Shown piece by piece: positions 25,860-33,713 of a stretch of 64,000 nucleotides of DNA; the first letter of the stretch is position 1; the number at the start of each line of letters is the position of its first letter. The stretch covers positions 1 through 64,000 of the forward strand of contig CAJTJG010000004.1 in assembly GCA_910576785.1 (NCBI GenBank). Reading direction: 5' to 3'. The notes under the pieces were generated by a model, which worked only from the letters and a program-made list of their open reading frames with translations, had not been told where the DNA came from and did not search any database. This stretch comes from an uncultured Duncaniella sp. Lineage in GTDB: Bacteria; Bacteroidota; Bacteroidia; Bacteroidales; Muribaculaceae. Made by a program: the position numbers and the translations under genes.

Positions 25860-26704
25860 TTTCCTGTAAACTCTATCACACAGTCCGCGGGAGCGAGTAT
25901 ATTCTCGTCCCTTATCACCTCGCCGGCGCTTACGACCCGGATATGGCCTGTGCGCGGATTCTTGATACTGGTCACCGGCGAGAGGATGGTTGCCTCCACG
26001 TCGGAGTCCTCGAAGGCGAGGTCGGCGTCATCGGCAAACGTGCAGTCCTCCATCACGAGATCCTTGCAGTAGCACAACGGCTGTGTACCTGCTATACGGC
26101 AACGCACCAGCCGCAGTCCGCGCGAATGCCAGCCAAGATACTCGCCATCGAGCGAGGAATCATACACTGTGACATTCTCCGTGCCCCAGAAGGCGTCTTT
26201 GGAGTGAATGTCGGCATTGCGTATCACCACATTGCGGCAATACTGGAATGAATAGTTGCCCTCCTGGCGATATGTGTCGATGTCTATGTCGGAGGAGTGC
26301 ATGAAGAGATAGTCGGCATTTTTCACCTCCACATTGCGCAGACGCACATCCGAACAGTGCCAGAGTGTCTCCTGCGCGTCAGGGATACGGACGTTTTCGA
26401 GGCTCAGTCCGCGCATCTCCCTAAACATCTTCGGGGCTTCGACAAGGGTGTCCTTCATCTCCAGGTCGGTGGAATACCACAGTGCGGCACGCGCTCCGGG
26501 AGTAAAAAGACAATTCTCCACCTTGAAGCCGTCCACATGCCAGAAAGGATACTTACCCTCAAAACGGCAATGACGCGCTACGACGTTCGAACAACGCTTC
26601 AAAGCCGACTCACCGGCATGGATGGTCACATTGTCAAGTTCAATATCGTGTCGGGCAAACAGCGGACGCTCGCCGCCAAATTCCATATCGACTATCTTTT
26701 CCAT
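25856..26704 (-). CDS. DUF3737 family right-handed beta-helix protein
   Basis: 282 residues made of short repeated strands such as LDNVTIHAG, LKRCSNVVARHCRFEG and LRLVRCRIAG, the pattern of a parallel beta-helix of pectate-lyase type. There is no signal peptide, so it is probably cytoplasmic. DUF3737 has no known activity. It is the first gene of the operon with the aminotransferase and MATE transporter, overlapping the former by ATGA. Confidence 0.82.
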   Translation of the reverse strand: MEKIVDMEFGGERPLFARHDIELDNVTIHAGESALKRCSNVVARHCRFEGKYPFWHVDGFKVENCLFTPGARAALWYSTDLEMKDTLVEAPKMFREMRGLSLENVRIPDAQETLWHCSDVRLRNVEVKNADYLFMHSSDIDIDTYRQEGNYSFQYCRNVVIRNADIHSKDAFWGTENVTVYDSSLDGEYLGWHSRGLRLVRCRIAGTQPLCYCKDLVMEDCTFADDADLAFEDSDVEATILSPVTSIKNPRTGHIRVVSAGEVIRDENILAPADCVIEFTGK

Positions 26705-26837
26705 TGCTATATCTGTGTATACATTTAATTTAAGCTTGCTTACACCATCACCTCGACGGAGAGGACCCTCGCCCGCCTCCGCGGTAATGATGATAAAAAG
26801 TCAGCGAACCTTGAATGAATTCAAGATTCGCCTGTAC

Positions 26838-26912
<75 letters not shown>

Positions 26913-26925
26913 GATGTTTCGTGGT

Positions 26926-26957
26926 GCAAAATTAGACAAAATAGTATCACTGCACAA
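26926..26957 (-). promoter_or_regulatory. Promoter of tRNA-fMet
   Basis: On the - strand TTTG (26957-26954), a 20-bp spacer, and TAATTTTG (26933-26926). The pattern and spacing match the Bacteroidetes consensus exactly. Confidence 0.85.
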
Positions 26958-26982
26958 ATATTTTGTACTAATTTTTGTTAAT

Positions 26983-28497
26983 TCACAAAATCACCTTCTC
27001 ACTCTTGCCATTTACCCGGCGTATATATATCCCACGATCAGGATTTTGCACCTCACGTCCATTCAAATCATAATACTTGGCAAGAGGATCATCCTGACAA
27101 TGCACATCATCCATACGGCTCTTGCCAATAGGAGTTATCCGGGAGAACATACTCCATGGATAGGAATTGCGATAGGCCTCCACCATATGATCCGGTACCT
27201 TGAGAATGACCCGATCATATAGATATGATGATTTGCCGAATATATCTGAAGAAATACATACCATATTCTCATTCCCTATGGTGAGTGACCGCAAGTTATC
27301 ACAATTCTCGAATATACCTTCTCCATCCGGACAATATATATAGAAAAGCTCTCTGCCAAAATCAACCTCCTCAAGCATCCCGCAATCCGAAAATGACCTG
27401 CTGTACACCATAGACAGATCAGAGTCATATGGCACTATAAAACTTTTCAGTGCCGTACCCTCAAATGAATTATGCCATATCACTTCAACAGAAGACGGGA
27501 TATATACATTAGCCAGTTCCTTGCATCCCTGGAAAGTCCACAATGGAATCTCCTTGATACCCTCCGGCAACCATACGCTTTTTACATATTTCGACTCCTT
27601 GAAGAGACTGCTGCCAATACGGGTAAGGGTCTGCGGAAGAACTATACTTTCAAGCTCCGTATATCCGATAAAAGCAAAGGCTCCATCCATCGCATCGGTA
27701 ACCTTATAACCATTCACATACTCCGGCACGGTAAGGACCGAGGGATTTTTCGGATTAAGGTACATCGGTGAACCACACAGCGTATTTCCCAACTCAAAAC
27801 CGATCCGGCATGTGCGCTCACCGGCACTTGTGACCTGATAGTACATGCCGTGCCCCTCTTCCGATACACTCAGCATCAAGTCTCCATCGCTATAATTCTC
27901 ACTCCCCGAACCACTGACCACAGTAACCTCGCATGTAGCTGTGCGGCTCTGTGTGGTCATGGCATATATGATAGTATTGCCGGCCTTACGTGCGATCACA
28001 GTTCCGGTTTCGTCCACATCGGCAGCCTCAGGATTACTGGACATCCATGTGACAGCAGCGGATGCCCCACCACCAAAATCATATTTCAATTGTCTACGCT
28101 CGCCGACCGATAATCTCAACGATGTCTCATCAAGACGGAATCCACCCTCATCACCGGATCCATCTCCACACACGAGAACCTTAAAATCATAGAATCCACG
28201 TCCACCAAGTCCATTATCATTCTGATAATAATAATTGCATCGGACTATAACTCTCGACTGAATAGATTTACGGCCCACAATCGTCACTGTAGAGGCTGTA
28301 TGGGATGAAATGTCAGCATATGACGGGGACAAAGCTACAAAACTGACGCTATATGGATCTTTAGAAATAACCTCTCCGGGAAGGGAGCACGTAACCGATT
28401 CTCCGACTTTAATATCCACATTCTCGAATGATACCGCCGCTATGCTACCGGCACAGATGAGACACAAAGCTATAGATATCAAAATTCCTCGAAGCAT
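26983..28497 (-). CDS. BspA-like leucine-rich-repeat surface protein with Ig-like domain
   Basis: 504 residues. A signal peptide (about 1-21) is followed by a Big_2-like Ig domain (about 120-195: LDETSLRLSVGERRQL ... ATCEVTVV) and then LRR_5/BspA repeats such as LESIVLPQTLTRIGSSLFKE and LANVYIPSSVEVIWHNSFEG. The C-terminus (YDLNGREV.NPDRGIYIRRVNGK) resembles a short sorting or anchoring tail found on many secreted Bacteroidetes proteins. It probably acts at the cell surface in adhesion. ATG 28497 is preferred to the TTG at 28503. The base composition is more AT-rich than its neighbours, a possible sign of transfer. Confidence 0.82.
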   Translation of the reverse strand: MLRGILISIALCLICAGSIAAVSFENVDIKVGESVTCSLPGEVISKDPYSVSFVALSPSYADISSHTASTVTIVGRKSIQSRVIVRCNYYYQNDNGLGGRGFYDFKVLVCGDGSGDEGGFRLDETSLRLSVGERRQLKYDFGGGASAAVTWMSSNPEAADVDETGTVIARKAGNTIIYAMTTQSRTATCEVTVVSGSGSENYSDGDLMLSVSEEGHGMYYQVTSAGERTCRIGFELGNTLCGSPMYLNPKNPSVLTVPEYVNGYKVTDAMDGAFAFIGYTELESIVLPQTLTRIGSSLFKESKYVKSVWLPEGIKEIPLWTFQGCKELANVYIPSSVEVIWHNSFEGTALKSFIVPYDSDLSMVYSRSFSDCGMLEEVDFGRELFYIYCPDGEGIFENCDNLRSLTIGNENMVCISSDIFGKSSYLYDRVILKVPDHMVEAYRNSYPWSMFSRITPIGKSRMDDVHCQDDPLAKYYDLNGREVQNPDRGIYIRRVNGKSEKVIL

Positions 28498-28520
28498 ATG
28501 CAAAATGTATTGTTAACACG

Positions 28521-28528
28521 CAAAGATA
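28521..28528 (-). promoter_or_regulatory. -7 element of the LRR protein gene
   Basis: TATCTTTG on the - strand, 23 nt before the ATG at 28497. No clear -33 TTTG is visible at the right distance. Confidence 0.5.
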
Positions 28529-28646
28529 AAAAATATCCGGTACCCTTGACATAGCATATGCAGAATCATCCACATAAATGTATCATAATTACATGACGGA
28601 CAATTAAATTTAACGTACCGTCAGTATATCCTCCAAAAAATAATTT

Positions 28647-28946
28647 TTAATTGATACGCTCGTCGCGCGTGCGCCGAGGCAGTGGCGCCGGCTTACTGAC
28701 AGGCTTCGCCTTGTGGGCTGCGGACTGACGGCGAGGCTTTTTCTTTCTGACAAGGATCGTATCTGTAATATCCCCAAAGGTGTCGGTCGACAGGATGAGA
28801 CTGTCACTGACCGTTGCATCCGCTGCCGGCTGAAACATATGTGCAGGCGCTCCGCTCCGGCACTTTATGACTACTGCCGCCATTATCATCATGCATATGA
28901 GGATAATGATGCCGCGTCGCTCGCCGGGAGTAAAGTTTTCTTTCAT
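28647..28946 (-). CDS. Small single-pass membrane protein, function unknown
   Basis: 99 residues. A short cytoplasmic start with GERRG precedes one strong helix (IIILICMMIMAAVVI, about 13-27), then a polar segment and a very basic tail (RKKKPRRQ...RRTRDERIN). I cannot assign a family; the N-terminus resembles that of ComEA/helix-hairpin-helix proteins but the DNA-binding domain is absent. It lies downstream of rplQ, beyond the superoperon terminator. Confidence 0.6.
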   Translation of the reverse strand: MKENFTPGERRGIIILICMMIMAAVVIKCRSGAPAHMFQPAADATVSDSLILSTDTFGDITDTILVRKKKPRRQSAAHKAKPVSKPAPLPRRTRDERIN

Positions 28947-28993
28947 ATTACAACAGTGGAGGGATTGAGGTAAACAGAGTGGTGAAAAGGTAT

Positions 28994-29062
28994 AAAAAAA
29001 GCCCCCCTTTTCCCCAAGCAGCCGTCAACGGAGACGGCTACCGGGTGTCCGGGGGACTTTTT
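28994..29062 (-). terminator. Terminator of the ribosomal superoperon
   Basis: Downstream of rplQ, a G/C-rich outer stem (AAAAAGTCCCCC with GGGGGGCTTTTT on the - strand, one wobble pair) ends in seven T, and an inner hairpin AGCCGTC/GACGGCT lies within it. The mirror-image A/T tracts could also stop + strand transcription. Confidence 0.8.
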
Positions 29063-29087
29063 ATGATGGATATCCTGCGGGCAGGAA

Positions 29088-29576
29088 TTACTCTGCTGCG
29101 GGAGCCTCAGTTGCGGGAGTCTCGGCTGCAGGAGCCTCGGCAGCGGGCTTGTTGCCACCACGACGCGAACGACGGGTGCGGCCCTGCTTCTTGGCGCTGC
29201 TGTCCTTGAGCATGTTCTCGTTGTAGTCAACGAGCTCGATGAAGCAAGTCTGAGCGTTGTCACCGAGACGGTTGCCGGTCTTGAGGATACGAGTGTAACC
29301 GCCGGGACGGTTAGCGATCTTCTGTGCTATCTCACGGAAAAGCTCGGTCACGGCCTCCTTGTTCTGGAGATGAGCGAAAACGAGACGGCGGTTGGGGGTG
29401 CTGTCCTCCTTTGCACGGTTGATCAGGGGCTCGGCATACACGCGGAGAGCTTTTGCCTTGGCGAGGGTTGTGAAGATGCGTTTGTGCATGATCAGCGAGA
29501 TCGTCATGTTGGCCAAGAGCGCGTCGCGATGAGCCTTCTTGCGGCTGAGATGATTGAATTTCTTATTATGTCTCAT
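29088..29576 (-). CDS. rplQ: 50S ribosomal protein L17
   Basis: 162 residues. The core MRHNKKFNHLSRKKAHRDALL through FIELVDYN is standard. The last 25 or so residues are an alanine/glutamate/proline-rich tail (PAAEAPAAETPATEA) that E. coli L17 lacks. It is the final gene of the superoperon, 8 nt after rpoA. Confidence 0.97.
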   Translation of the reverse strand: MRHNKKFNHLSRKKAHRDALLANMTISLIMHKRIFTTLAKAKALRVYAEPLINRAKEDSTPNRRLVFAHLQNKEAVTELFREIAQKIANRPGGYTRILKTGNRLGDNAQTCFIELVDYNENMLKDSSAKKQGRTRRSRRGGNKPAAEAPAAETPATEAPAAE

Positions 29577-29584
29577 CGTTAAAT

Positions 29585-30577
29585 TTACTCTTTATCAAGT
29601 TTGTATTTCGAAATGTCCATTCCGAAGGAGAGGTTGAGATTGGCCAGAAGTTCATCAAGCTCGGTGAGCGACTTCTTACCAAAGTTACGGAATTTCAAGA
29701 GGTCTGTCTTGTTGAAGACCACGAGTTCACCAAGTGTCTCGACCTCGGCGCTCTTAAGGCAGTTGAGGGCGCGCACCGAGAGATCCATATCCACAAGCTT
29801 GGACTTGAGGAGCTGTCGCATATGGAGCACCTCTTCGTCAAATTCCTCCTCGCCGCTTTCCTCCTCAGCCTCGAGAGTGATTTTCTCGTCGGAGAAGAGC
29901 ATGAAGTGGTAGATGAGGATCTTGGCGGCTTCCTTGAGAGCATCCTTCGGAAGGATAGAACCATCCGTGGTAATTTCAAGGGTGAGCTTGTCGTAGTCGG
30001 TCTTTTGATCAACGCGGAAGTTATCCACGGTATACTTCACATTCTTGATCGGGGTGAAGATGGAGTCGATGGCCAGGACGTCGATGGCGTCGGTGGCGTT
30101 GCGGTTCTCATCGGCGGGAACCCATCCGCGACCCTTGATGATAGTGAGGTCGATTGTGAAACTTGCGCTCGGATCCAAATGACATATCACAAGCTCCGGA
30201 TTCAGTACCTCGAATCCGGAAAGGACCTTGCTGATGTCACCGGCTGTGAACTCTTCCTTGCCTGACACGGTGATGGTAGCTTTCTCCGTTTCGGTGCCTT
30301 CAACTGTCTGTTTGAAGTTGACCTTCTTGAGATTAAGTATGATGTTTGTGACATCTTCCTTGACGCCGGGGATGGTGTCAAACTCATGCTTCACGCCGTC
30401 GATGCGGATAGAAGAGATGGCATAGCCCTCAAGCGACGACAGAAGGATGCGGCGAAGGGCGTTGCCTATGGTTATACCATAACCCGGTTCCAATGGCTTA
30501 AACTCAAATTTACCGAAATGGTTATCGGCTTCCAACATTAGGACTTTGTCAGGTTTTTGGAATGCTAAAATAGCCAT
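29585..30577 (-). CDS. rpoA: DNA-directed RNA polymerase subunit alpha
   Basis: 330 residues. The N-terminal assembly domain includes GYGITIGNALRRILLSS, and the C-terminal domain (about 255-325) carries the promoter- and activator-contacting helices with LTELDELLANL. Alpha dimerises to start polymerase assembly. Its place between rpsD and rplQ is the usual alpha-operon order. Confidence 0.98.
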   Translation of the reverse strand: MAILAFQKPDKVLMLEADNHFGKFEFKPLEPGYGITIGNALRRILLSSLEGYAISSIRIDGVKHEFDTIPGVKEDVTNIILNLKKVNFKQTVEGTETEKATITVSGKEEFTAGDISKVLSGFEVLNPELVICHLDPSASFTIDLTIIKGRGWVPADENRNATDAIDVLAIDSIFTPIKNVKYTVDNFRVDQKTDYDKLTLEITTDGSILPKDALKEAAKILIYHFMLFSDEKITLEAEEESGEEEFDEEVLHMRQLLKSKLVDMDLSVRALNCLKSAEVETLGELVVFNKTDLLKFRNFGKKSLTELDELLANLNLSFGMDISKYKLDKE

Positions 30578-30594
30578 GGATCTTGATTTATTGA

Positions 30595-31200
30595 TTATTT
30601 AGAATACAACTCGACGATAAGCTGCTCTTTGATGTTCTCGGGGATGTCTTCGCGGGCGGGAACGTGGAGGAACTTGCCTGCCTTTACATTCTCATCCCAC
30701 TCGAGCCAGGGATACTTGCTGTGGTTGAAACCGGCGAGAGCGTCGGCGATTACTTCGAGTGATTTGGACTTTTCGCGTACTCCGATGACATCACCGGGCT
30801 TTACAGCGTAGGATGCGATGTTGACAACCTTGCCGTTCACTACAATGTGGCGGTGGAGTACAAGCTGACGTGCGGCTGCACGGGTGGGGGCGATACCGAG
30901 ACGGTATACTACGTTGTCGAGACGGCCCTCGAGGAGCTGAAGAAGGATCTCACCTGTGATACCCTTGGCGCGTGAGGCCTTGTCGAACAGGTTGTGGAAC
31001 TGCTTCTCGAGCACTCCGTAGGTGTACTTGGCTTTCTGCTTCTCGCGGAGCTGTACACCGTACTCGGAAGTCTTGCGTCTCTTGTTGAGACCATGCTGGC
31101 CCGGGGGATAGTTCTTCTTTGCGAGGACTTTGTCTTCGCCGAAGATCGGCTCGCCGAACTTACGGGCGATTTTGGTGCGGGGACCTGTGTATCTTGCCAT
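30595..31200 (-). CDS. rpsD: 30S ribosomal protein S4
   Basis: 201 residues with the S4 RNA-binding domain (about 93-155, LEGRLDNVVYRLGIAPTRAAARQLVLHRHI). It is a primary 16S rRNA binder; in E. coli it also represses the alpha operon. The N-terminus lacks the zinc-binding cysteines of the C+ form. It is preceded by an unusually long 287-nt spacer. Confidence 0.97.
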   Translation of the reverse strand: MARYTGPRTKIARKFGEPIFGEDKVLAKKNYPPGQHGLNKRRKTSEYGVQLREKQKAKYTYGVLEKQFHNLFDKASRAKGITGEILLQLLEGRLDNVVYRLGIAPTRAAARQLVLHRHIVVNGKVVNIASYAVKPGDVIGVREKSKSLEVIADALAGFNHSKYPWLEWDENVKAGKFLHVPAREDIPENIKEQLIVELYSK

Positions 31201-31487
31201 TTTTGGATTTTATTTTATCTTTGTTTGATATCGTCCTGACAGGAGCGGATCCTGTGGCGCGGATGACCGGCGCGGGGCGATGGCCCTGTTGACAGCCGCG
31301 GCCACTGAGAGGTGATGTAAGAAGTGACCTATTTCTCAGGGATGACGCCTGGGCCGCTGTCCGGACTCTCCGCCGGAGATATCATGAGGATGATTGTGTA
31401 AACTGGAGATTTACTTGTCTTTATAAGCATCTTGTGCGACACTGCGGGCCATACAGCGGCCGGCGGTGCCTGCGTGACGTCAGTGGA
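31201..31487 (-). promoter_or_regulatory. Long spacer upstream of rpsD, candidate S4 leader
   Basis: 287 nt without a gene between rpsK and rpsD in an operon where most spacers are under 60 nt. It contains short hairpins, e.g. CAGGA/TCCTG (31240-31254), about 40-54 nt before the rpsD start. No promoter of the TAnnTTTG type was found. Autoregulation by S4 is a reasonable hypothesis from E. coli. Confidence 0.4.
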
Positions 31488-31877
31488 TCAGACGCGACGA
31501 CGCTTGGGAGGACGACATCCGTTGTGGGGCAGCGGGGTAACGTCTACGATCTCGGTAACCTCGATGCCGGCTCCGTGGATTGTACGGATAGCTGACTCAC
31601 GGCCGTTGCCGGGACCTTTCACATATGCCTTTACCTTGCGCAGGCCGAGGTCATATGCAACCTTGGCGCAATCCTGGGCTGCCATCTGTGCAGCGTAGGG
31701 AGTGTTCTTCTTGGAGCCGCGGAAACCCATCTTGCCTGCCGATGACCAGGAGATGACCTGTCCCTCGGAATTGGCTAAGCACACAATGATGTTGTTGAAG
31801 GAAGAGTGAACGTGAAGCTGGCCGGCGGCATCAACCTTGACGTTACGTTTCTTCGCGGCGACTGTCTTTTTTGCCAT
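31488..31877 (-). CDS. rpsK: 30S ribosomal protein S11
   Basis: 129 residues, with VHSSFNNIIVCLAN and the characteristic end HNGCRPPKRRRV. It forms part of the platform of the small subunit near the E site. It lies 9 nt after rpsM. Confidence 0.97.
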   Translation of the reverse strand: MAKKTVAAKKRNVKVDAAGQLHVHSSFNNIIVCLANSEGQVISWSSAGKMGFRGSKKNTPYAAQMAAQDCAKVAYDLGLRKVKAYVKGPGNGRESAIRTIHGAGIEVTEIVDVTPLPHNGCRPPKRRRV

Positions 31878-31886
31878 ACTCTATGA

Positions 31887-32267
31887 TTATTTAGTAGCTT
31901 TTTTCTTGTTTGCAACGGTTTTCTTGCGGCCCTTGCGGGTACGGGCGTTGTTCTTGGTGCTCTGGCCACGAACGGGAAGTCCGTTACGGTGACGGATGCC
32001 ACGGTAGCAACCGATGTCCATGAGGCGCTTGATGTTGAGCTGGATCTCGCTGCGGAGGTCACCCTCGACCTTGTAGTCGGAACCGATAACTTCACGCACC
32101 TTGGCGGCCTGATCGTCACTCCAGTCCTTGACCTTGATGTTGACGTCAATGCCGGCTTTGTCGAGGATGGTCTTAGCAGCGCTGCGGCCTATACCGTAGA
32201 TATAGGTCAGGGCTATCTCACCTCTTTTGTTCTGGGGGAGGTCAACTCCCACAATTCTTACTGCCAT
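31887..32267 (-). CDS. rpsM: 30S ribosomal protein S13
   Basis: 126 residues starting MAVRIVGVDLPQNKRGEIAL, with GIRHRNGLPVRGQ and a lysine-rich tail that reaches the P-site tRNA. It is the first gene of the alpha part of the superoperon and follows a 173-nt spacer with a possible internal promoter. Confidence 0.97.
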   Translation of the reverse strand: MAVRIVGVDLPQNKRGEIALTYIYGIGRSAAKTILDKAGIDVNIKVKDWSDDQAAKVREVIGSDYKVEGDLRSEIQLNIKRLMDIGCYRGIRHRNGLPVRGQSTKNNARTRKGRKKTVANKKKATK

Positions 32268-32302
32268 ATAATTACTTGATTACTTGCTGAAAAATTTTTG
32301 TG

Positions 32303-32310
32303 CAAAGGTA
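32303..32310 (-). promoter_or_regulatory. Possible internal promoter before rpsM (-7 only)
   Basis: TACCTTTG on the - strand, 36 nt before the rpsM start and inside the 173-nt rpmJ-rpsM spacer. A -33 TTTG at the right distance is missing, so this may be a weak internal promoter for rpsM-rplQ. Confidence 0.4.
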
Positions 32311-32440
32311 ACACTATTTTCCCACAATAGAGGAAACGAAACCGGCAAATGAAACACTAATTAGAAATCGTTTGAATAATTTAACTAATCAGTGCCTTAT
32401 CTGCTGTTTCCGTTCCTCGACTATGGTGAGCAAACGGGTG

Positions 32441-32557
32441 TTAGCCCTGACGCTGCTTGTACTTGGGGTTCTTTTTGTTGATGACGTACAGACGTCCCTT
32501 GCGACGCACGATCTTGCTGTCAGGAGTGCGCTTTTTAACAGAAGCTCTTACTTTCAT
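32441..32557 (-). CDS. rpmJ: 50S ribosomal protein L36
   Basis: 38 residues, starting MKVRASVKKRTPDSK and ending KYKQRQG. The zinc-ribbon residues (C-x2-C...C...H) of the common form are replaced, so this is the zinc-free type. It sits between infA and rpsM in the usual place. Confidence 0.95.
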   Translation of the reverse strand: MKVRASVKKRTPDSKIVRRKGRLYVINKKNPKYKQRQG

Positions 32558-32648
32558 TGCTGGGTTTATTTTGTATTGTTTTGTTTTTCTCTTGTAATGG
32601 AATGACTTCCCATCGCCGGCGGTGCGTCTCCGCAGGAGCGGCCGTGGA

Positions 32649-32867
32649 TTACTTGTAACGGAAGGCGATGCGGCCCTTCGAGAGATCGTAGGGCGACATC
32701 TCGACCTTCACCTTGTCGCCGGGGAGGATCTTGATATAATGCATGCGCATCTTGCCTGAGATGTGGGCCGTGATCTCATGACCGTTCTCAAGTTCGACAC
32801 GGAACATCGCATTCGACAATGCCTCCACGATGGTGCCGTCAAGTTCGATTGCAGCTTGTTTTGCCAT
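32649..32867 (-). CDS. infA: Translation initiation factor IF-1
   Basis: 72 residues forming the S1-like OB fold, with VEALSNAMFRVELENGHEI and KMRMHYIKILPGDKV. It binds the A site of the 30S subunit during initiation. It lies 25 nt after map. Confidence 0.97.
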   Translation of the reverse strand: MAKQAAIELDGTIVEALSNAMFRVELENGHEITAHISGKMRMHYIKILPGDKVKVEMSPYDLSKGRIAFRYK

Positions 32868-32892
32868 TTAGTGTTGAGTGATGGTTATAATC

Positions 32893-33675
32893 TTAAATAA
32901 ATCTGTCTCCCAAGACCTCCTCGATATAGTCGAAGGTCGTGAGTATCTCGGGGCCTTCGGGCGATATCGCGAGTGTATGCTCGTAGTGGGCGGAGGGTTT
33001 GCGGTCGCGTGTGCGGCACTGCCAGCCGTCTTTCTCGATGACGATGTTGCGGCTGCCCATGTTGACCATCGGCTCGATGCATATGCACATGCCGGTGCGG
33101 AGCACGGGGCCGCATCCGCGGCGTCCGTAGTTGGGCACTTCGGGATCCTCGTGCATCTTGCGTCCTATGCCATGGCCGCACATCTCGCGCACGACGCTGT
33201 AGCCGCGACGCTCGACGTAGGTCTGCACTGCATTGGCTATGTCGCCTATGCGGCGGCCTTCCTGGGCGGCTTCGATCCCTTTGTAGAGCGACTCCTTGGT
33301 GGTACGGCACAGGGCCATGACCTCGGGGGCGATCTCTCCTACGGGAAAGGTATAGCACATGTCTCCGTTGTAGCCGTCAAGCTCCACCACGGTATCTATG
33401 CCGATGATGTCGCCCTCGCGAAGCTCATAGCCGGAGGGAAAGCCGTGCACCACGGTCTCGTTGACCTCTATGCACAATGTGCCGGGAAATCCTCCGTAGC
33501 CGAGACATGCGGGCTTGCCACCGTTGTCGCGCATGAATTCGCGCGCGATGTTGTCAAGGTGACGGGTAGTCACGCCGGGAGCCACCCACTTGGCCATCTC
33601 GCCAAGTGTGCGGCTCACGAGCGTGCATGCCTGTCGCATTTTCTCGATTTCCTCAGGTGTCTTGAGATAAATCAT
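32893..33675 (-). CDS. map: Methionine aminopeptidase, type I
   Basis: Removes the N-terminal Met from nascent proteins. The 260 residues contain the two-metal site: IDTVVELDG, NGDMCYTF, a histidine in MCGHGIG, CIEPMV and the late EHT. The start at ATG 33675 (MIYLKTPEEIEKM) gives the normal length; the open frame reaches back to a TTG at 33717, which overlaps secY and is less likely. Location after secY is the spc-operon norm. Confidence 0.96.
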   Translation of the reverse strand: MIYLKTPEEIEKMRQACTLVSRTLGEMAKWVAPGVTTRHLDNIAREFMRDNGGKPACLGYGGFPGTLCIEVNETVVHGFPSGYELREGDIIGIDTVVELDGYNGDMCYTFPVGEIAPEVMALCRTTKESLYKGIEAAQEGRRIGDIANAVQTYVERRGYSVVREMCGHGIGRKMHEDPEVPNYGRRGCGPVLRTGMCICIEPMVNMGSRNIVIEKDGWQCRTRDRKPSAHYEHTLAISPEGPEILTTFDYIEEVLGDRFI

Positions 33676-33713
33676 TAATATGGGATTATCTGCTGTAACC
33701 GGATTGTGGAGAA

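Noticed and set aside
26810..26825. Dyad CTTGAAT-GA-ATTCAAG after tRNA-fMet as a terminator
   Set aside because: It has no T-run on the tRNA strand and only a two-base loop, so it is not a credible rho-independent terminator.
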